Assembly (NCBI GenBank): GCA_004557905.1
Contig: SFFH01000070.1
Coordinates: 1 to 6,974, forward strand
DNA: 6,974 bases
DNA from: Clostridiales bacterium
GTDB lineage: Bacteria; Bacillota; Clostridia; Christensenellales; Aristaeellaceae
Reading direction: 5' to 3'
Shown here: positions 1 through 6,514 of the stretch, one piece after another
Position numbering within the stretch: position 1 is the first letter of the stretch
Layout: each line of letters starts with the position of its first letter
The notes under the pieces: model-generated
Database searches by the model: none
What the model was told of the DNA's origin: nothing
Seen by the model: only the letters and a program-made list of their open reading frames with translations
Position numbers and translations under genes: made by a program

Positions 1-438
1 GACAATGCGATCATCCTGGAGCTGGGCCAGGTGCTGGAGCTCTCGCAGGACGAGGCGAACATCACCGGCCCGATTCAGACCGGCTCGGTCATGGTCGACG
101 GCCTGGGCGTGGGCGACGTGGGCAACGTCGTGCTGCGCGACCGCAAGCACCTGTCCCAGGACGGCCTGATCATCGTGATCGTCGGCGTGAGCAAGGAGAC
201 GGGCCAGGTGACCTCCGGCCCGGAGCTGATCTCCCGCGGCTTTGTGTACGTGCGCGAAAACGAGGAGCTGATCTCCGGCGCGCGCAGCGTGGCCATGGAC
301 GTGCTCTCGCGCTATGAGCGCATCGAGCAGAGCGACTGGACGAGCATCAAGAACGGCATCAAGGACGAGATGCACACCTACCTGCTGGCCCAGATCAAGC
401 GCAATCCGATGATCCTGCCGATCATCATGGAAACCTGA
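1..438 (+). CDS. rnj: Ribonuclease J, C-terminal part (5' end outside window)
   Basis: This is the last 145 residues of a ribonuclease J, the Gram-positive metallo-beta-lactamase/beta-CASP RNase that acts as a 5'-3' exonuclease and endonuclease in mRNA decay and rRNA maturation in the cytoplasm. The reading frame is open from base 1 and ends at TGA 436-438. Visible hallmarks are the block VMVDGLGVGDVGNVVLRDRK (roughly residues 30-50 of the visible part) and SGPELISRGFVYVREN (roughly 73-89), both typical of the region after the catalytic core and of the C-terminal domain. Family members have about 550 residues, so the metal-binding HxHxDH motif and most of the beta-CASP domain lie upstream and cannot be checked. 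Whether this is RNase J1, J2 or a single J protein cannot be decided from the tail. The next gene is a YlbF-family protein, also tied to RNA decay. Confidence 0.95.
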   Translation, partial: DNAIILELGQVLELSQDEANITGPIQTGSVMVDGLGVGDVGNVVLRDRKHLSQDGLIIVIVGVSKETGQVTSGPELISRGFVYVRENEELISGARSVAMDVLSRYERIEQSDWTSIKNGIKDEMHTYLLAQIKRNPMILPIIMET

Positions 439-518
439 CCGGCATGCTGCCGGCAGAGCGGGCCGTCAAAGGCTGCCGACGCGTTTATAACTTAATCGAA
501 TAAAGAGGAAAGGCCAAT
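439..518 (+). other. Spacer with hairpins and a weak candidate promoter
   Basis: An 80-nt gap lies between the RNase J stop and the ylbF start. Two mutually exclusive hairpins are visible: CCGGCA (439-444) with TGCCGG (448-453) around a 3-nt loop, and CGGCAG (451-456) with CTGCCG (473-478) around 16 nt. Neither is followed by a convincing T run, so termination is uncertain. TATAAC at 486-491 matches five of six bases of a sigma-A -10 box, but the sequence 17 nt upstream (CCGTCA, 463-468) is a poor -35. A promoter for the ylbF-mltG-U32 genes here is possible but weakly supported. Confidence 0.3.
504..513 (+). promoter_or_regulatory. Ribosome binding site of the ylbF-like gene
   Basis: AGAGGAAAGG at 504-513 ends 5 nt before the ATG at 519. 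It gives two overlapping purine-rich Shine-Dalgarno options (AGAGG or AAAGG) and supports the chosen start. Confidence 0.7.
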
Positions 519-872
519 ATGAACATTTATGATACCGCGCACCGTCTCGCCGGTGAAATCCGCGCAAGCGAGGAGTGCGTGCGCCTGCGCGAGCTGCGCG
601 AGCGCGCCTACGCGGACGACACCAACCGCGTGCTGCTGGAGGAATACAAGCGCCTGCAGCTCAAGCTGCAGATGAGCATGGCCGGTGCGGCCGGACAGAT
701 GCCGGGCGAGGACATGCAGCGCTTCCAGCAGCTGGCGTCGCTTTTGTACATGAACAGCGACGTGCAGGCCTATCTGCTGGCGGAGATGCAGATGCAGAAG
801 ACGCTGGCGGACGTATTCAAGATCCTGACGGAGGCGGCCGGCGTGAGCTTCGATCTGCCGGAAAACGCGTAA
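519..872 (+). CDS. YlbF/YmcA family protein
   Basis: This 117-residue, almost wholly alpha-helical protein fits the YlbF/YmcA (Com_YlbF) family in length and pattern. An N-terminal amphipathic helix starts MNIYDTAHRLAGEIRASEE. A highly charged middle helix (about 20-55, rich in Arg, Glu and Leu) follows, then a helical C-terminal half with LLYMNSDVQAYLLAEMQMQKTLADVFKIL near 75-105. In Bacillus subtilis, YlbF with YmcA and YaaT forms the Y-complex, a specificity factor for RNase Y that influences competence, sporulation and biofilm formation. Other members of the family have no known role. It follows a gene for RNase J and precedes mltG by 16 nt, so it is probably cotranscribed with mltG. No catalytic motif or cysteine cluster typical of Y-complex iron-sulfur binding is obvious in this protein alone: it has one Cys, at residue 21. 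Family assignment is firm; a Y-complex role is inference. Confidence 0.85.
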   Translation: MNIYDTAHRLAGEIRASEECVRLRELRERAYADDTNRVLLEEYKRLQLKLQMSMAGAAGQMPGEDMQRFQQLASLLYMNSDVQAYLLAEMQMQKTLADVFKILTEAAGVSFDLPENA

Positions 873-873
873 C

Positions 874-891
874 GGGAGGAACGGAAATTTG
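874..891 (+). promoter_or_regulatory. Ribosome binding site and TTG start of mltG
   Basis: GGGAGGA at 874-880 lies 8 nt before a TTG at 889-891, just after the ylbF-like stop codon (870-872). No ATG or GTG fits this frame near that Shine-Dalgarno. The predicted N terminus (MAKKKKRSG, basic and cytoplasmic, followed by a membrane segment) is what is expected for MltG, so the TTG start is well supported. Confidence 0.8.
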
Positions 892-2085
892 GCGAAGAAA
901 AAAAAGCGCAGCGGCCATCTGACGGAGCGCGAACTCCATGAGCGCCGCCGCTACGGCTTCTTCTGGTACGACTGGCTGTGGCGCATCCTGCGGCCGGCGC
1001 TGGTGTTCCTGGCGTCGTTCGTGATCGTCTGCGGCCTGGTCTACACGGGATACAGAAAGATCGACGCGATGTTCTTCGCGCCGGTTGACGCCAAAGATAC
1101 GACCGTGGTGGAGTTCGAGGTCGCCTCCGGCAGCTCGCTGTCGACGGTTTCCAAAAACCTGGAGGAGGCGGGCCTCATCCGCAACCACTCCGTTTTCAAG
1201 TACATGGCCGACTTCATGGGCATGGGGCAGAAGATCCAGAGCGGCGATTATGAGCTGACCCGCGCGATGAGCGCTACCGATATCCTGGACGAGCTGATCT
1301 CCGGCGACGGCAAGCCGCTGACGGCGAAGATCACGATCATCCCCGGCTGGACGGTGGAGGATATCGCAAACTACCTGGTGGAGCACAAAATCCTGAAAAG
1401 CGCCGACGAGTTCCTGAGCCTGTGCAAAACGGGCGAGGCGTACAGCGGGTACTACTTCATCGAGGACATGCTGAAGAAGGCGGACAGCGATCAGCGCCTG
1501 TACGCGCTGGAGGGCTATCTCTCGCCGAACACCTACGAGATCTACACCAGCTCGAGCGCGGACACGATCATCAAGCGCCTGCTCTCCCAGACCGAGGCGG
1601 CGTACAGCCTGAGCTATGATGAGCGCGCGCAGGAGCTGGGCATGACGATGGACGAGGTGTTCACCCTCGCGTCGATGATCGAGAAGGAGGCCAAGACGGC
1701 GGACTTTGCCAAGGTCAGCTCGGTCTTCCACAACCGGCTGAAGCAGAACATGACGCTCGGCTCGGACGTGACGGTCAAGTATGCGTCCGGCTCGGAGAAG
1801 ATGGTGCTCTCCGGAAGCGACCTGAGCGTCGAGTCGCCGTACAATACCTATACGCGCAAGGGCCTGCCCGTCGGCCCGATCTGCAATCCGTCGATGGACG
1901 CGGTGGTCGCCGCGCTGTACCCGGACGAGCAGTATCTGGCGCAGAAGTACCTGTACTTCTGCTCGAAGGACCCGAACTCCGGCGAGCTGTACTTCTCCAA
2001 GACGCAGGAGGAGCACGATGCGGCGGTGGCAATGTACCGCCCGCTGTGGGAAGAATACGACAGGAGCCGCGGGCTCAGCCCGTGA
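889..2085 (+). CDS. mltG: Endolytic murein transglycosylase MltG
   Basis: MltG (YceG-like, YrrL in Bacillus subtilis) is a membrane-anchored lytic transglycosylase that cleaves nascent peptidoglycan within glycan strands and is thought to terminate their polymerisation. The 398-residue protein has a basic cytoplasmic N terminus of about 33 residues, one membrane segment (about 36-54), a LysM-like region (about 70-145), and the catalytic domain. The signature LASMIEKE is at 260-267. Its first Glu, E265, aligns by motif with the catalytic glutamate of E. coli MltG. The further conserved blocks HNRL (281-284), YNTY (318-321) and GLPVGPICNPS (325-335) are all intact. Length is a little above E. 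coli (340) because of the longer N-terminal region. Start is TTG with a strong Shine-Dalgarno. It lies 16 nt after the ylbF-like gene and 18 nt before a U32 gene, a linkage also seen in Bacillus. Nothing suggests inactivation. Confidence 0.95.
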   Translation: MAKKKKRSGHLTERELHERRRYGFFWYDWLWRILRPALVFLASFVIVCGLVYTGYRKIDAMFFAPVDAKDTTVVEFEVASGSSLSTVSKNLEEAGLIRNHSVFKYMADFMGMGQKIQSGDYELTRAMSATDILDELISGDGKPLTAKITIIPGWTVEDIANYLVEHKILKSADEFLSLCKTGEAYSGYYFIEDMLKKADSDQRLYALEGYLSPNTYEIYTSSSADTIIKRLLSQTEAAYSLSYDERAQELGMTMDEVFTLASMIEKEAKTADFAKVSSVFHNRLKQNMTLGSDVTVKYASGSEKMVLSGSDLSVESPYNTYTRKGLPVGPICNPSMDAVVAALYPDEQYLAQKYLYFCSKDPNSGELYFSKTQEEHDAAVAMYRPLWEEYDRSRGLSP

Positions 2086-2089
2086 TCCG

Positions 2090-2095
2090 AAGGGG
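2090..2095 (+). promoter_or_regulatory. Ribosome binding site of the U32 gene
   Basis: AAGGGG at 2090-2095 ends 8 nt before the ATG at 2104. It favours this start over the in-frame ATG three codons later at 2113. Confidence 0.65.
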
Positions 2096-2103
2096 AAAAC
2101 CTG

Positions 2104-3339
2104 ATGAAGAATATGCCGACGCTGCTCGCTCCGGCGGGCAGCATGCGGCCCCTGATGACGGCGCTGCGCTTCGGCGCAGACGCCGTTTATTGTGGGGCAA
2201 AGCAATATGGCCTGCGCGCGCAGGCGAATAACTTTGACGAAGCGCAGCTGGCGCAGGCCGTGCAGCTGGCGCATGCGGCGGGCGCAAAGGTGAACCTGAC
2301 GCTCAACATCTTTGCCTTTGACGGCGATCTGCCGGGCATGGTGCGCGCGGCAAAGCAGGCCCGCGAGCTCGGTGTGGACGCGGCAATCGTCTCCGACCTG
2401 GGCGCGATTGCGAGGATTGCGCGCGAGGTGCCGGATCTGGATATCCACGTGAGCACGCAGGCGAACGCGACCAACAGTGAAACGGCCCGGGTCTACCGGG
2501 CGCTCGGCGCGAAGTGCGTGGTGCTGGCGCGGGAGATGACGCTTTCGCAGATCGAGGCGATGGCGCAGGCGCTTGACGGTGAGATCGAGCTGGAATCGTT
2601 CATCCACGGTGCGGTGTGCATGTCATACTCGGGCCGCTGCATGCTCTCCAGCTTCCTGACCGGGCGCAGCGCCAACCGCGGCGCGTGCAGCCAGCCCTGC
2701 CGCTGGACCTACACGCTGACCGAGCGGACACGGCCGGACGAGCCGATGCCCATCGAGGAGGATGCGCGCGGCACGGCGATCCTCTCCAGCCGGGACATGT
2801 GCATGATGGAGCATCTGCCACGGCTGATGGAGAGCGGTGTGCGCTGCTTCAAGATCGAGGGCCGGATGAAGAACGAGCTGTATATCGGCACGGTGGTTGG
2901 CGCGTACCGGCGCGCGATGGACGCGTATGCGGCCGATCCGGCGGCGTATCAGGCCGATGAAGCGCTGCGCCGGCAGCTGCGCGGGGAGCTGGACAGGATC
3001 AGCCACAGGGTCTACGACACCGGCTTCTACTTCGGCCAGCCCGAGGTCTGCGGCGAGGCCGTCGGCACGCAGCAGGCAGCCGAGTATATGGGCTACGTCG
3101 TGGATGTGTCCGGCGGGGACGCGCTGGTGGAGATGAAGAACCGGTTCTTCGTCGGCGACCGGCTGGAAACCGTCACGCCGAAGGGCAGTGAGCCGCTGGT
3201 CATCGAGGATATCGTGCTGGACGCGACCGGCGAGCACGTCGGCGTGGTCAACGTGCCGAATACGCTGGTGCGGATTCCGTGCGGCGAAAAGCTCGGCAAG
3301 GGCGATATGCTGCGCGGCCCGGTGAGGAACAGAGCGTAA
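2104..3339 (+). CDS. Peptidase U32 family protein, TrhP2-like tRNA wobble-uridine hydroxylation protein
   Basis: This is a full-length U32-family protein of 411 residues. The family was named as peptidases. Better supported roles are prephenate-dependent hydroxylation of tRNA uridine 34 (TrhP, YegQ in E. coli; TrhP1/TrhP2 in Bacillus) and 23S rRNA hydroxylation (RlhA). The N-terminal TIM-barrel-like part begins LLAPAGSMRPLMTALRFGADAVYCG (7-31). The U32 signature ESFIHGAVCMSYSGRCMLSS spans 164-183. Cysteines C172, C179, C195 and C233 (in DMCMMEH) are placed as the likely 4Fe-4S ligands; C199 is an extra nearby Cys. FKIEGRMK is at 249-256. The C-terminal accessory domain carries KNRFFVGDRLE at 345-355. 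Presence of this domain and the length match Bacillus YrrO (TrhP2) better than the shorter YrrN (TrhP1). The gene follows mltG by 18 nt. The exact RNA target is inferred from family and synteny, so no gene symbol is assigned. Confidence 0.88.
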   Translation: MKNMPTLLAPAGSMRPLMTALRFGADAVYCGAKQYGLRAQANNFDEAQLAQAVQLAHAAGAKVNLTLNIFAFDGDLPGMVRAAKQARELGVDAAIVSDLGAIARIAREVPDLDIHVSTQANATNSETARVYRALGAKCVVLAREMTLSQIEAMAQALDGEIELESFIHGAVCMSYSGRCMLSSFLTGRSANRGACSQPCRWTYTLTERTRPDEPMPIEEDARGTAILSSRDMCMMEHLPRLMESGVRCFKIEGRMKNELYIGTVVGAYRRAMDAYAADPAAYQADEALRRQLRGELDRISHRVYDTGFYFGQPEVCGEAVGTQQAAEYMGYVVDVSGGDALVEMKNRFFVGDRLETVTPKGSEPLVIEDIVLDATGEHVGVVNVPNTLVRIPCGEKLGKGDMLRGPVRNRA

Positions 3340-3340
3340 G

Positions 3341-3373
3341 CGTGTGCCTGCACAGCGGTGGACTGTACGCACG
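3341..3373 (+). repeat. Imperfect nested hairpin after the U32 gene
   Basis: CGTGTG (3341-3346) can pair with CGCACG read antiparallel at 3368-3373 with one G-T wobble. Inside it, ACAG (3352-3355) pairs with CTGT (3363-3366) around a 7-nt loop. The hairpin starts directly after the U32 stop codon (3337-3339) but has no T run, so it is not a clear terminator. In GC-rich DNA such pairings also occur by chance. Confidence 0.3.
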
Positions 3374-3386
3374 AAGCGAAGAAGGG

Positions 3387-3432
3387 GTCTGGGGATGAAA
3401 TCCCCAGGCGGGTTTTAGGGCGGCAGCCCTAA
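3387..3432 (+). repeat. Tandem double-hairpin element, possible dispersed intergenic repeat
   Basis: Two strong hairpins stand back to back. The first pairs GTCTGGGGA (3387-3395) with TCCCCAGGC (3401-3409) around loop TGAAA, 9 pairs including one wobble. The second pairs TTAGGGC (3415-3421) with GCCCTAA (3426-3432) around loop GGCA, 7 perfect pairs. Only five nt separate them. The pair sits in the only sizeable gap of the first operon region, 22 nt before the recD2 Shine-Dalgarno. No T run follows, so intrinsic termination is unlikely on this strand. The build, two short perfect stems with a conserved-looking linker, resembles small nonautonomous intergenic repeats found in many copies in Clostridia genomes. 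Only one copy is visible here, so repeat status is inference from appearance. Confidence 0.5.
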
Positions 3433-3453
3433 CGTATCCCATCGTACTTGAAG

Positions 3454-3460
3454 AGGAGGT
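3454..3460 (+). promoter_or_regulatory. Ribosome binding site of recD2
   Basis: AGGAGGT at 3454-3460 is a near-perfect Shine-Dalgarno that ends 6 nt before the ATG at 3467 and fixes the recD2 start. Confidence 0.85.
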
Positions 3461-3466
3461 GCCCGG

Positions 3467-5680
3467 ATGGAAGAAATCGAGGTCTTTGCGGACGAGACCG
3501 TTTTCCGGAATGACGACAACGGCTATACGGTGCTGGTCGTCAAATCCGGCAAGACGCGCGTGTCCGCCGTGGGCATCATGCCGCCCATCGCGCCGGGCGA
3601 GAAGCTGAAAATCACCGGCGAATGGACGGAACACCCGGTTTACGGCCGGCAGATCAAGGTCAGCCGCTGCGAAATCGAGAAGCCCACGACGCTCTCGGGC
3701 ATCGAAAAGTACCTGTGCAGCGGCATGATCCGCGGCATCGGCCCGGCGACGGCCAAGCTGCTGATCAAGGCCTTCGGCGAACAGACGCTGGATGTGCTGT
3801 ATTCCGAGCCGGAAAAGCTGATGGACGTGCCGGGCATCGGCCCCAAGCGCGCAAAGATGATCATGGAGAGCTATGCCGAGCAGGCACAGCAGCGCGAGGC
3901 GATGGTCTTTCTGCAGAGCTACGGCGTGACGCCAAACCTCGCGGTGAAGATCTTCAAGCAGTACGGCGAGAACGTGCAGCAGGTCATCCGCCAGAACCCC
4001 TACCGGCTGGTGGAGGACATCGAGGGCGTGGGCTTCAAGACGGCGGACAAGATCGCCGCGTCGCTGGGCATTGGGATGGACAGCGAATACCGGCTGTGCG
4101 CCGGCGTGCAGCACACGCTGGCGGAGGCGACGAACGGCTCCGGCCACTGCTACCTGCCGCGCGCGGAGCTCTCTCTGTACGCGCAGCGGCTGCTGGGCAA
4201 CGAGCCGGAGCTGATTGAGCACACGATCGACAGCCTGATCCTATCGCGGCGGCTGATCGCGCAGATGCTGCCCGGCGAGGGCGAGGACATCGTGGCGGTG
4301 TACCTGCCGCAGACGTACCACGCCGAGGTGGAGGTGGCGCGCAGGCTGCGCGAGATGATCGACGCCATGCCCGGCACGATGGCGACGGATCTGTCCGCGC
4401 AGATCGACGAGCTGGAGCGCCTGGAGGGCGTGACCTTCCATCCCCAGCAGCGCCGCGCGATTGAAACGGCGGTCAAAAGCGGCATGACGGTGATCACCGG
4501 CGGCCCCGGCACCGGCAAGACGACGATCATCAAATGCATCATCCGTCTGCTGAGCGTGAGCGGCGAGATCGCGCTCGCCGCGCCGACGGGCCGCGCTGCC
4601 AAGCGCATGAGCGAGGCCTGCGGCATGGAGGCCAAGACGCTGCACCGGCTGCTCGAGTACGGCGGCGAGGAGGGCGACTTTGCCCGCGGACAGGACAATC
4701 CGCTGGAGATGGACACGCTGATCATCGACGAGATGTCGATGGTCGACATCTTCCTGATGCGCAGCGTGCTGCGGGCGCTGGTGCCGGGCACGCGGCTGAT
4801 CATGGTCGGCGACAGCGACCAGCTGCCCAGCGTGGGCGCGGGCAACGTGCTGCGCGACATCCTGGACAGCGGCGCCATCCCGGCGGTGGAGCTGACGGAG
4901 ATCTTCCGCCAGGACGAAAAGAGCATGATCGTCTACAACGCGCATCGCATCAACCACGGCGAGGCGCCGCGGCTGAACGCGAAGGGCAGCGACTTCTTCT
5001 TCGAGCGCGCCGCCTCGCCGGCCGACGCCGCCCGAAAGATCGTGAGCCTGTGCGCGACGCGCCTGCCGAACTTCCTGGGCCTCGACCCGGTGAAGCAGAT
5101 GCAGGTGCTTTCCCCGACCAAAAAGGGCGACTGCGGCGTGTGGATGCTCAACCAGATGCTGCAGACGCAGTTCAACCCGCCCGCACCCCACAAAAACGAG
5201 CGCGTGCGTGGCGACACGACCTTCCGCGAGGGCGACAAGGTGATGCAGACGCGCAACAACTACCAGCTGAAGTGGAAGAAGGAGGGCGTGTTTGCCTGGG
5301 AGGAGGGGCAGGGCGTCTTCAACGGCGACATCGGCTTCATCACGGCCATCGACATGCAGGAGCGCACCGTCGAGGTGCAGTTTGACGACGAGCGCATCGC
5401 CACCTATGAGGGCGGGGATGTGGACGATCTGGAGCTGGCGTACTGCATCTCCGTGCACAAGAGCCAGGGCAGCGAGTTCCCGGTGGTGGTGATGCCGGCG
5501 GTCGGCGGGCCGCCGATGCTGCTGACGCGCAACCTGCTCTACACGGCGGTGACGCGCGCGCGCAGGCTGGTGATGATCGTCGGACGAGAGGCAGCGATTG
5601 ACCAGATGATCGCCAATGTGAACACGAGAAGGCGCTACAGCGCGCTGTGCTGGCGGCTGACGCAGCTGATGAACCTATGA
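3467..5680 (+). CDS. recD2: ATP-dependent 5'-3' DNA helicase RecD2 (YrrC)
   Basis: RecD2 is a superfamily 1B helicase that works without RecB or RecC. It unwinds DNA 5' to 3' and is linked to DNA repair and replication-fork maintenance. At 737 residues it is of normal length for the family (about 715-800). The N-terminal OB-like region (about 1-70) is followed by helix-hairpin-helix segments at about 86-105 (IRGIGPATAKLL) and 121-132 (VPGIGPKRAKMI), with a third such segment near 184-200 (IEGVGFKTADKI). Helicase motifs are complete: Walker A GGPGTGKT 345-352, APTGRAAKRM 372-381, Walker B LIIDEMSMVD 418-427, GDSDQLPSVGAG 448-459, TEIFRQ 477-482, ISVHKSQGSEF 661-671 and LLYTAVTRARR 690-700. The N-terminal extension separates it from RecBCD-type RecD. 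It follows a 127-nt spacer and its stop overlaps the comFC start. No promoter was recognised in the spacer, so transcription may come from upstream. Confidence 0.96.
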   Translation: MEEIEVFADETVFRNDDNGYTVLVVKSGKTRVSAVGIMPPIAPGEKLKITGEWTEHPVYGRQIKVSRCEIEKPTTLSGIEKYLCSGMIRGIGPATAKLLIKAFGEQTLDVLYSEPEKLMDVPGIGPKRAKMIMESYAEQAQQREAMVFLQSYGVTPNLAVKIFKQYGENVQQVIRQNPYRLVEDIEGVGFKTADKIAASLGIGMDSEYRLCAGVQHTLAEATNGSGHCYLPRAELSLYAQRLLGNEPELIEHTIDSLILSRRLIAQMLPGEGEDIVAVYLPQTYHAEVEVARRLREMIDAMPGTMATDLSAQIDELERLEGVTFHPQQRRAIETAVKSGMTVITGGPGTGKTTIIKCIIRLLSVSGEIALAAPTGRAAKRMSEACGMEAKTLHRLLEYGGEEGDFARGQDNPLEMDTLIIDEMSMVDIFLMRSVLRALVPGTRLIMVGDSDQLPSVGAGNVLRDILDSGAIPAVELTEIFRQDEKSMIVYNAHRINHGEAPRLNAKGSDFFFERAASPADAARKIVSLCATRLPNFLGLDPVKQMQVLSPTKKGDCGVWMLNQMLQTQFNPPAPHKNERVRGDTTFREGDKVMQTRNNYQLKWKKEGVFAWEEGQGVFNGDIGFITAIDMQERTVEVQFDDERIATYEGGDVDDLELAYCISVHKSQGSEFPVVVMPAVGGPPMLLTRNLLYTAVTRARRLVMIVGREAAIDQMIANVNTRRRYSALCWRLTQLMNL

Positions 5681-6474
5681 AACATGCGATACAAAGGATG
5701 ATGAAGCGGCTGCTTGAGGCGCTGGACGATCTGCTGTTTCCGGAGGATGTGCTCTGTCTGTGCTGCGATCACGCGCTGGGCGAGGACGCGCAGGACGGCA
5801 TCTGTCCATCGTGCATGCGCGCGCTTGGGCAGCTGGCGCAGGCGCAGGAGGCGCGCGAGGCGGAGGACGGCGTGGCGCTGCCCGAGGGGCTTGACTATGT
5901 CCACGCGGCGTTCCCCTACGAGGGTCAGGCGCGCACGTTGATTCACCGCCTCAAGTACGAGAGCGTGCGCGCGGCAGCCGTGCCGCTGGCCAGGCAGATG
6001 GTCTTCCTGCCCTCGGGTGAGGAGGAGATCATCGTGCCGGTGCCCACGGACAGAAAGCGGCAGAGAAAGCGCGGCTTCAACCAGGCGACGCTGCTGGCAC
6101 AGCACGTCGGCCGGGAGCTGGGCATGGAGGTCTGTACGGCGCTTGAGCGCGTGGACAGCCGAAGGCCGCAGACGGGGCTGACAGCCGCGCAGCGGCGCAA
6201 AAACCTTGAGGGCTGCATGGCGGCCAGTGGGGCGGTTAATGGGAAGCGGGTGCTGCTGGTGGACGACGTGTACACCACGGGCGCGACGGCGCAGGAGGCG
6301 GTCAGGGCGCTTCGCGCAGCGGGCGCGGTGAGCGTCGGCATGTTCGCCGCGGCGCGCGCCGGCAGCCCTGACGGGACGGAGGACCCCTTTGAATTGACGG
6401 AAAAGGCGCAAACCAATGGGAAAAAACCGGAAAATCCTGACAGAATATACGGGATTTGGGGAAAAACTTTGTAA
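5677..6474 (+). CDS. comFC: ComF family protein (ComFC), phosphoribosyltransferase fold, with atypical tail
   Basis: ComFC proteins aid natural transformation, probably in the cytoplasm in handling incoming single-stranded DNA with ComFA; many non-competent bacteria also carry them. This product has 265 residues. An N-terminal zinc-finger-like module is visible with C27, C30, C43 and C46 (plus C29). VPVPTDRKRQRKRGFNQA (120-137) is the conserved ComF block, and RVLLVDDVYTTGAT (191-204) is the PRPP-binding loop of type I phosphoribosyltransferases. The ATG at 5677 is chosen because it overlaps the recD2 stop as ATGA, which implies translational coupling; a GTG 10 codons upstream is in frame but less likely. 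The ComF domain should end near residue 228. The last ~37 residues (FELTEKAQTNGKKPENPD and onward) have no recognisable motif and come from A-rich DNA unlike the rest, probably a gained extension reading into the promoter region of the next element. Confidence 0.92.
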   Translation: MKHAIQRMMKRLLEALDDLLFPEDVLCLCCDHALGEDAQDGICPSCMRALGQLAQAQEAREAEDGVALPEGLDYVHAAFPYEGQARTLIHRLKYESVRAAAVPLARQMVFLPSGEEEIIVPVPTDRKRQRKRGFNQATLLAQHVGRELGMEVCTALERVDSRRPQTGLTAAQRRKNLEGCMAASGAVNGKRVLLVDDVYTTGATAQEAVRALRAAGAVSVGMFAAARAGSPDGTEDPFELTEKAQTNGKKPENPDRIYGIWGKTL

Positions 6475-6495
6475 AAGCGCTTGCAATTTTTCCCC
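6458..6495 (+). repeat. Long inverted repeat across the comFC stop and ncRNA -35 box
   Basis: GGGGAAAAA (6458-6466) is the exact reverse complement of TTTTTCCCC (6487-6495). Inside it, TTGTAA (6469-6474) pairs with TTGCAA (6481-6486) with one G-T wobble around the loop AAGCGC, leaving a 2-nt bulge (6467-6468). In total 15 pairs form across 38 nt. The comFC stop codon (6472-6474) and the -35 box of the next promoter lie within it. As RNA it could act as a weak terminator of recD2-comFC, since an A/U-rich stem with five U residues follows the inner helix. As DNA it could be an operator. Confidence 0.55.
6472..6485 (+). promoter_or_regulatory. Candidate LacI/CcpA-type operator (cre-like)
   Basis: TAAAAGCGCTTGCA at 6472-6485 is centred on CG with an AAGCGCTT palindrome and matches 8 of the 10 defined positions of the cre consensus TGWNANCGNTNWCA. 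The misses are the second base (A for G) and the twelfth (G for W). It overlaps the -35 box at 6481-6486, a position where a repressor would block transcription. The match is imperfect and such short palindromes are frequent, so this is only a candidate. Confidence 0.3.
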
Positions 6496-6509
6496 GTTGC
6501 GCTTATAAT
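6481..6509 (+). promoter_or_regulatory. Sigma-A-type promoter of the structured RNA
   Basis: TTGCAA at 6481-6486 (4 of 6 matches to TTGACA) and a perfect TATAAT at 6504-6509 are separated by exactly 17 nt. Transcription should begin near 6515-6518. That is exactly where the 5' strand of the closing helix of the downstream RNA begins, which strengthens both calls. It is the clearest promoter in the window. Confidence 0.85.
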
Positions 6510-6514
6510 GATGG

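Noticed and set aside
439..478. Strong intrinsic terminator after the RNase J gene
   Set aside because: The hairpins compete with each other and only short T stretches follow, so I kept them only as possible structure.
817..2607. 596-codon open frame on the minus strand
   Set aside because: It lies antisense to ylbF, mltG and the U32 gene, all of which are clear family members. Its translation is a low-complexity Arg/His/Leu/Val-rich sequence typical of the antisense frame of GC-rich coding DNA, with no recognisable domain.
3248..4222. 324-codon minus-strand frame spanning the U32-recD2 gap
   Set aside because: It reads through the double-hairpin region and the start of recD2 in antisense, with no family resemblance. 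It is open because of base composition.
4241..5458. 405-codon open frame on the minus strand inside recD2
   Set aside because: It mirrors the helicase core of recD2. The composition (His, Arg, Leu, Val and Ala runs) is that of a shadow frame, and no motif or ribosome binding site supports it.
5647..5676. GTG start 10 codons upstream of the chosen comFC start
   Set aside because: It would add residues encoded by the recD2 3' end with no matching family sequence. The ATGA overlap at 5677 is the usual coupled arrangement.
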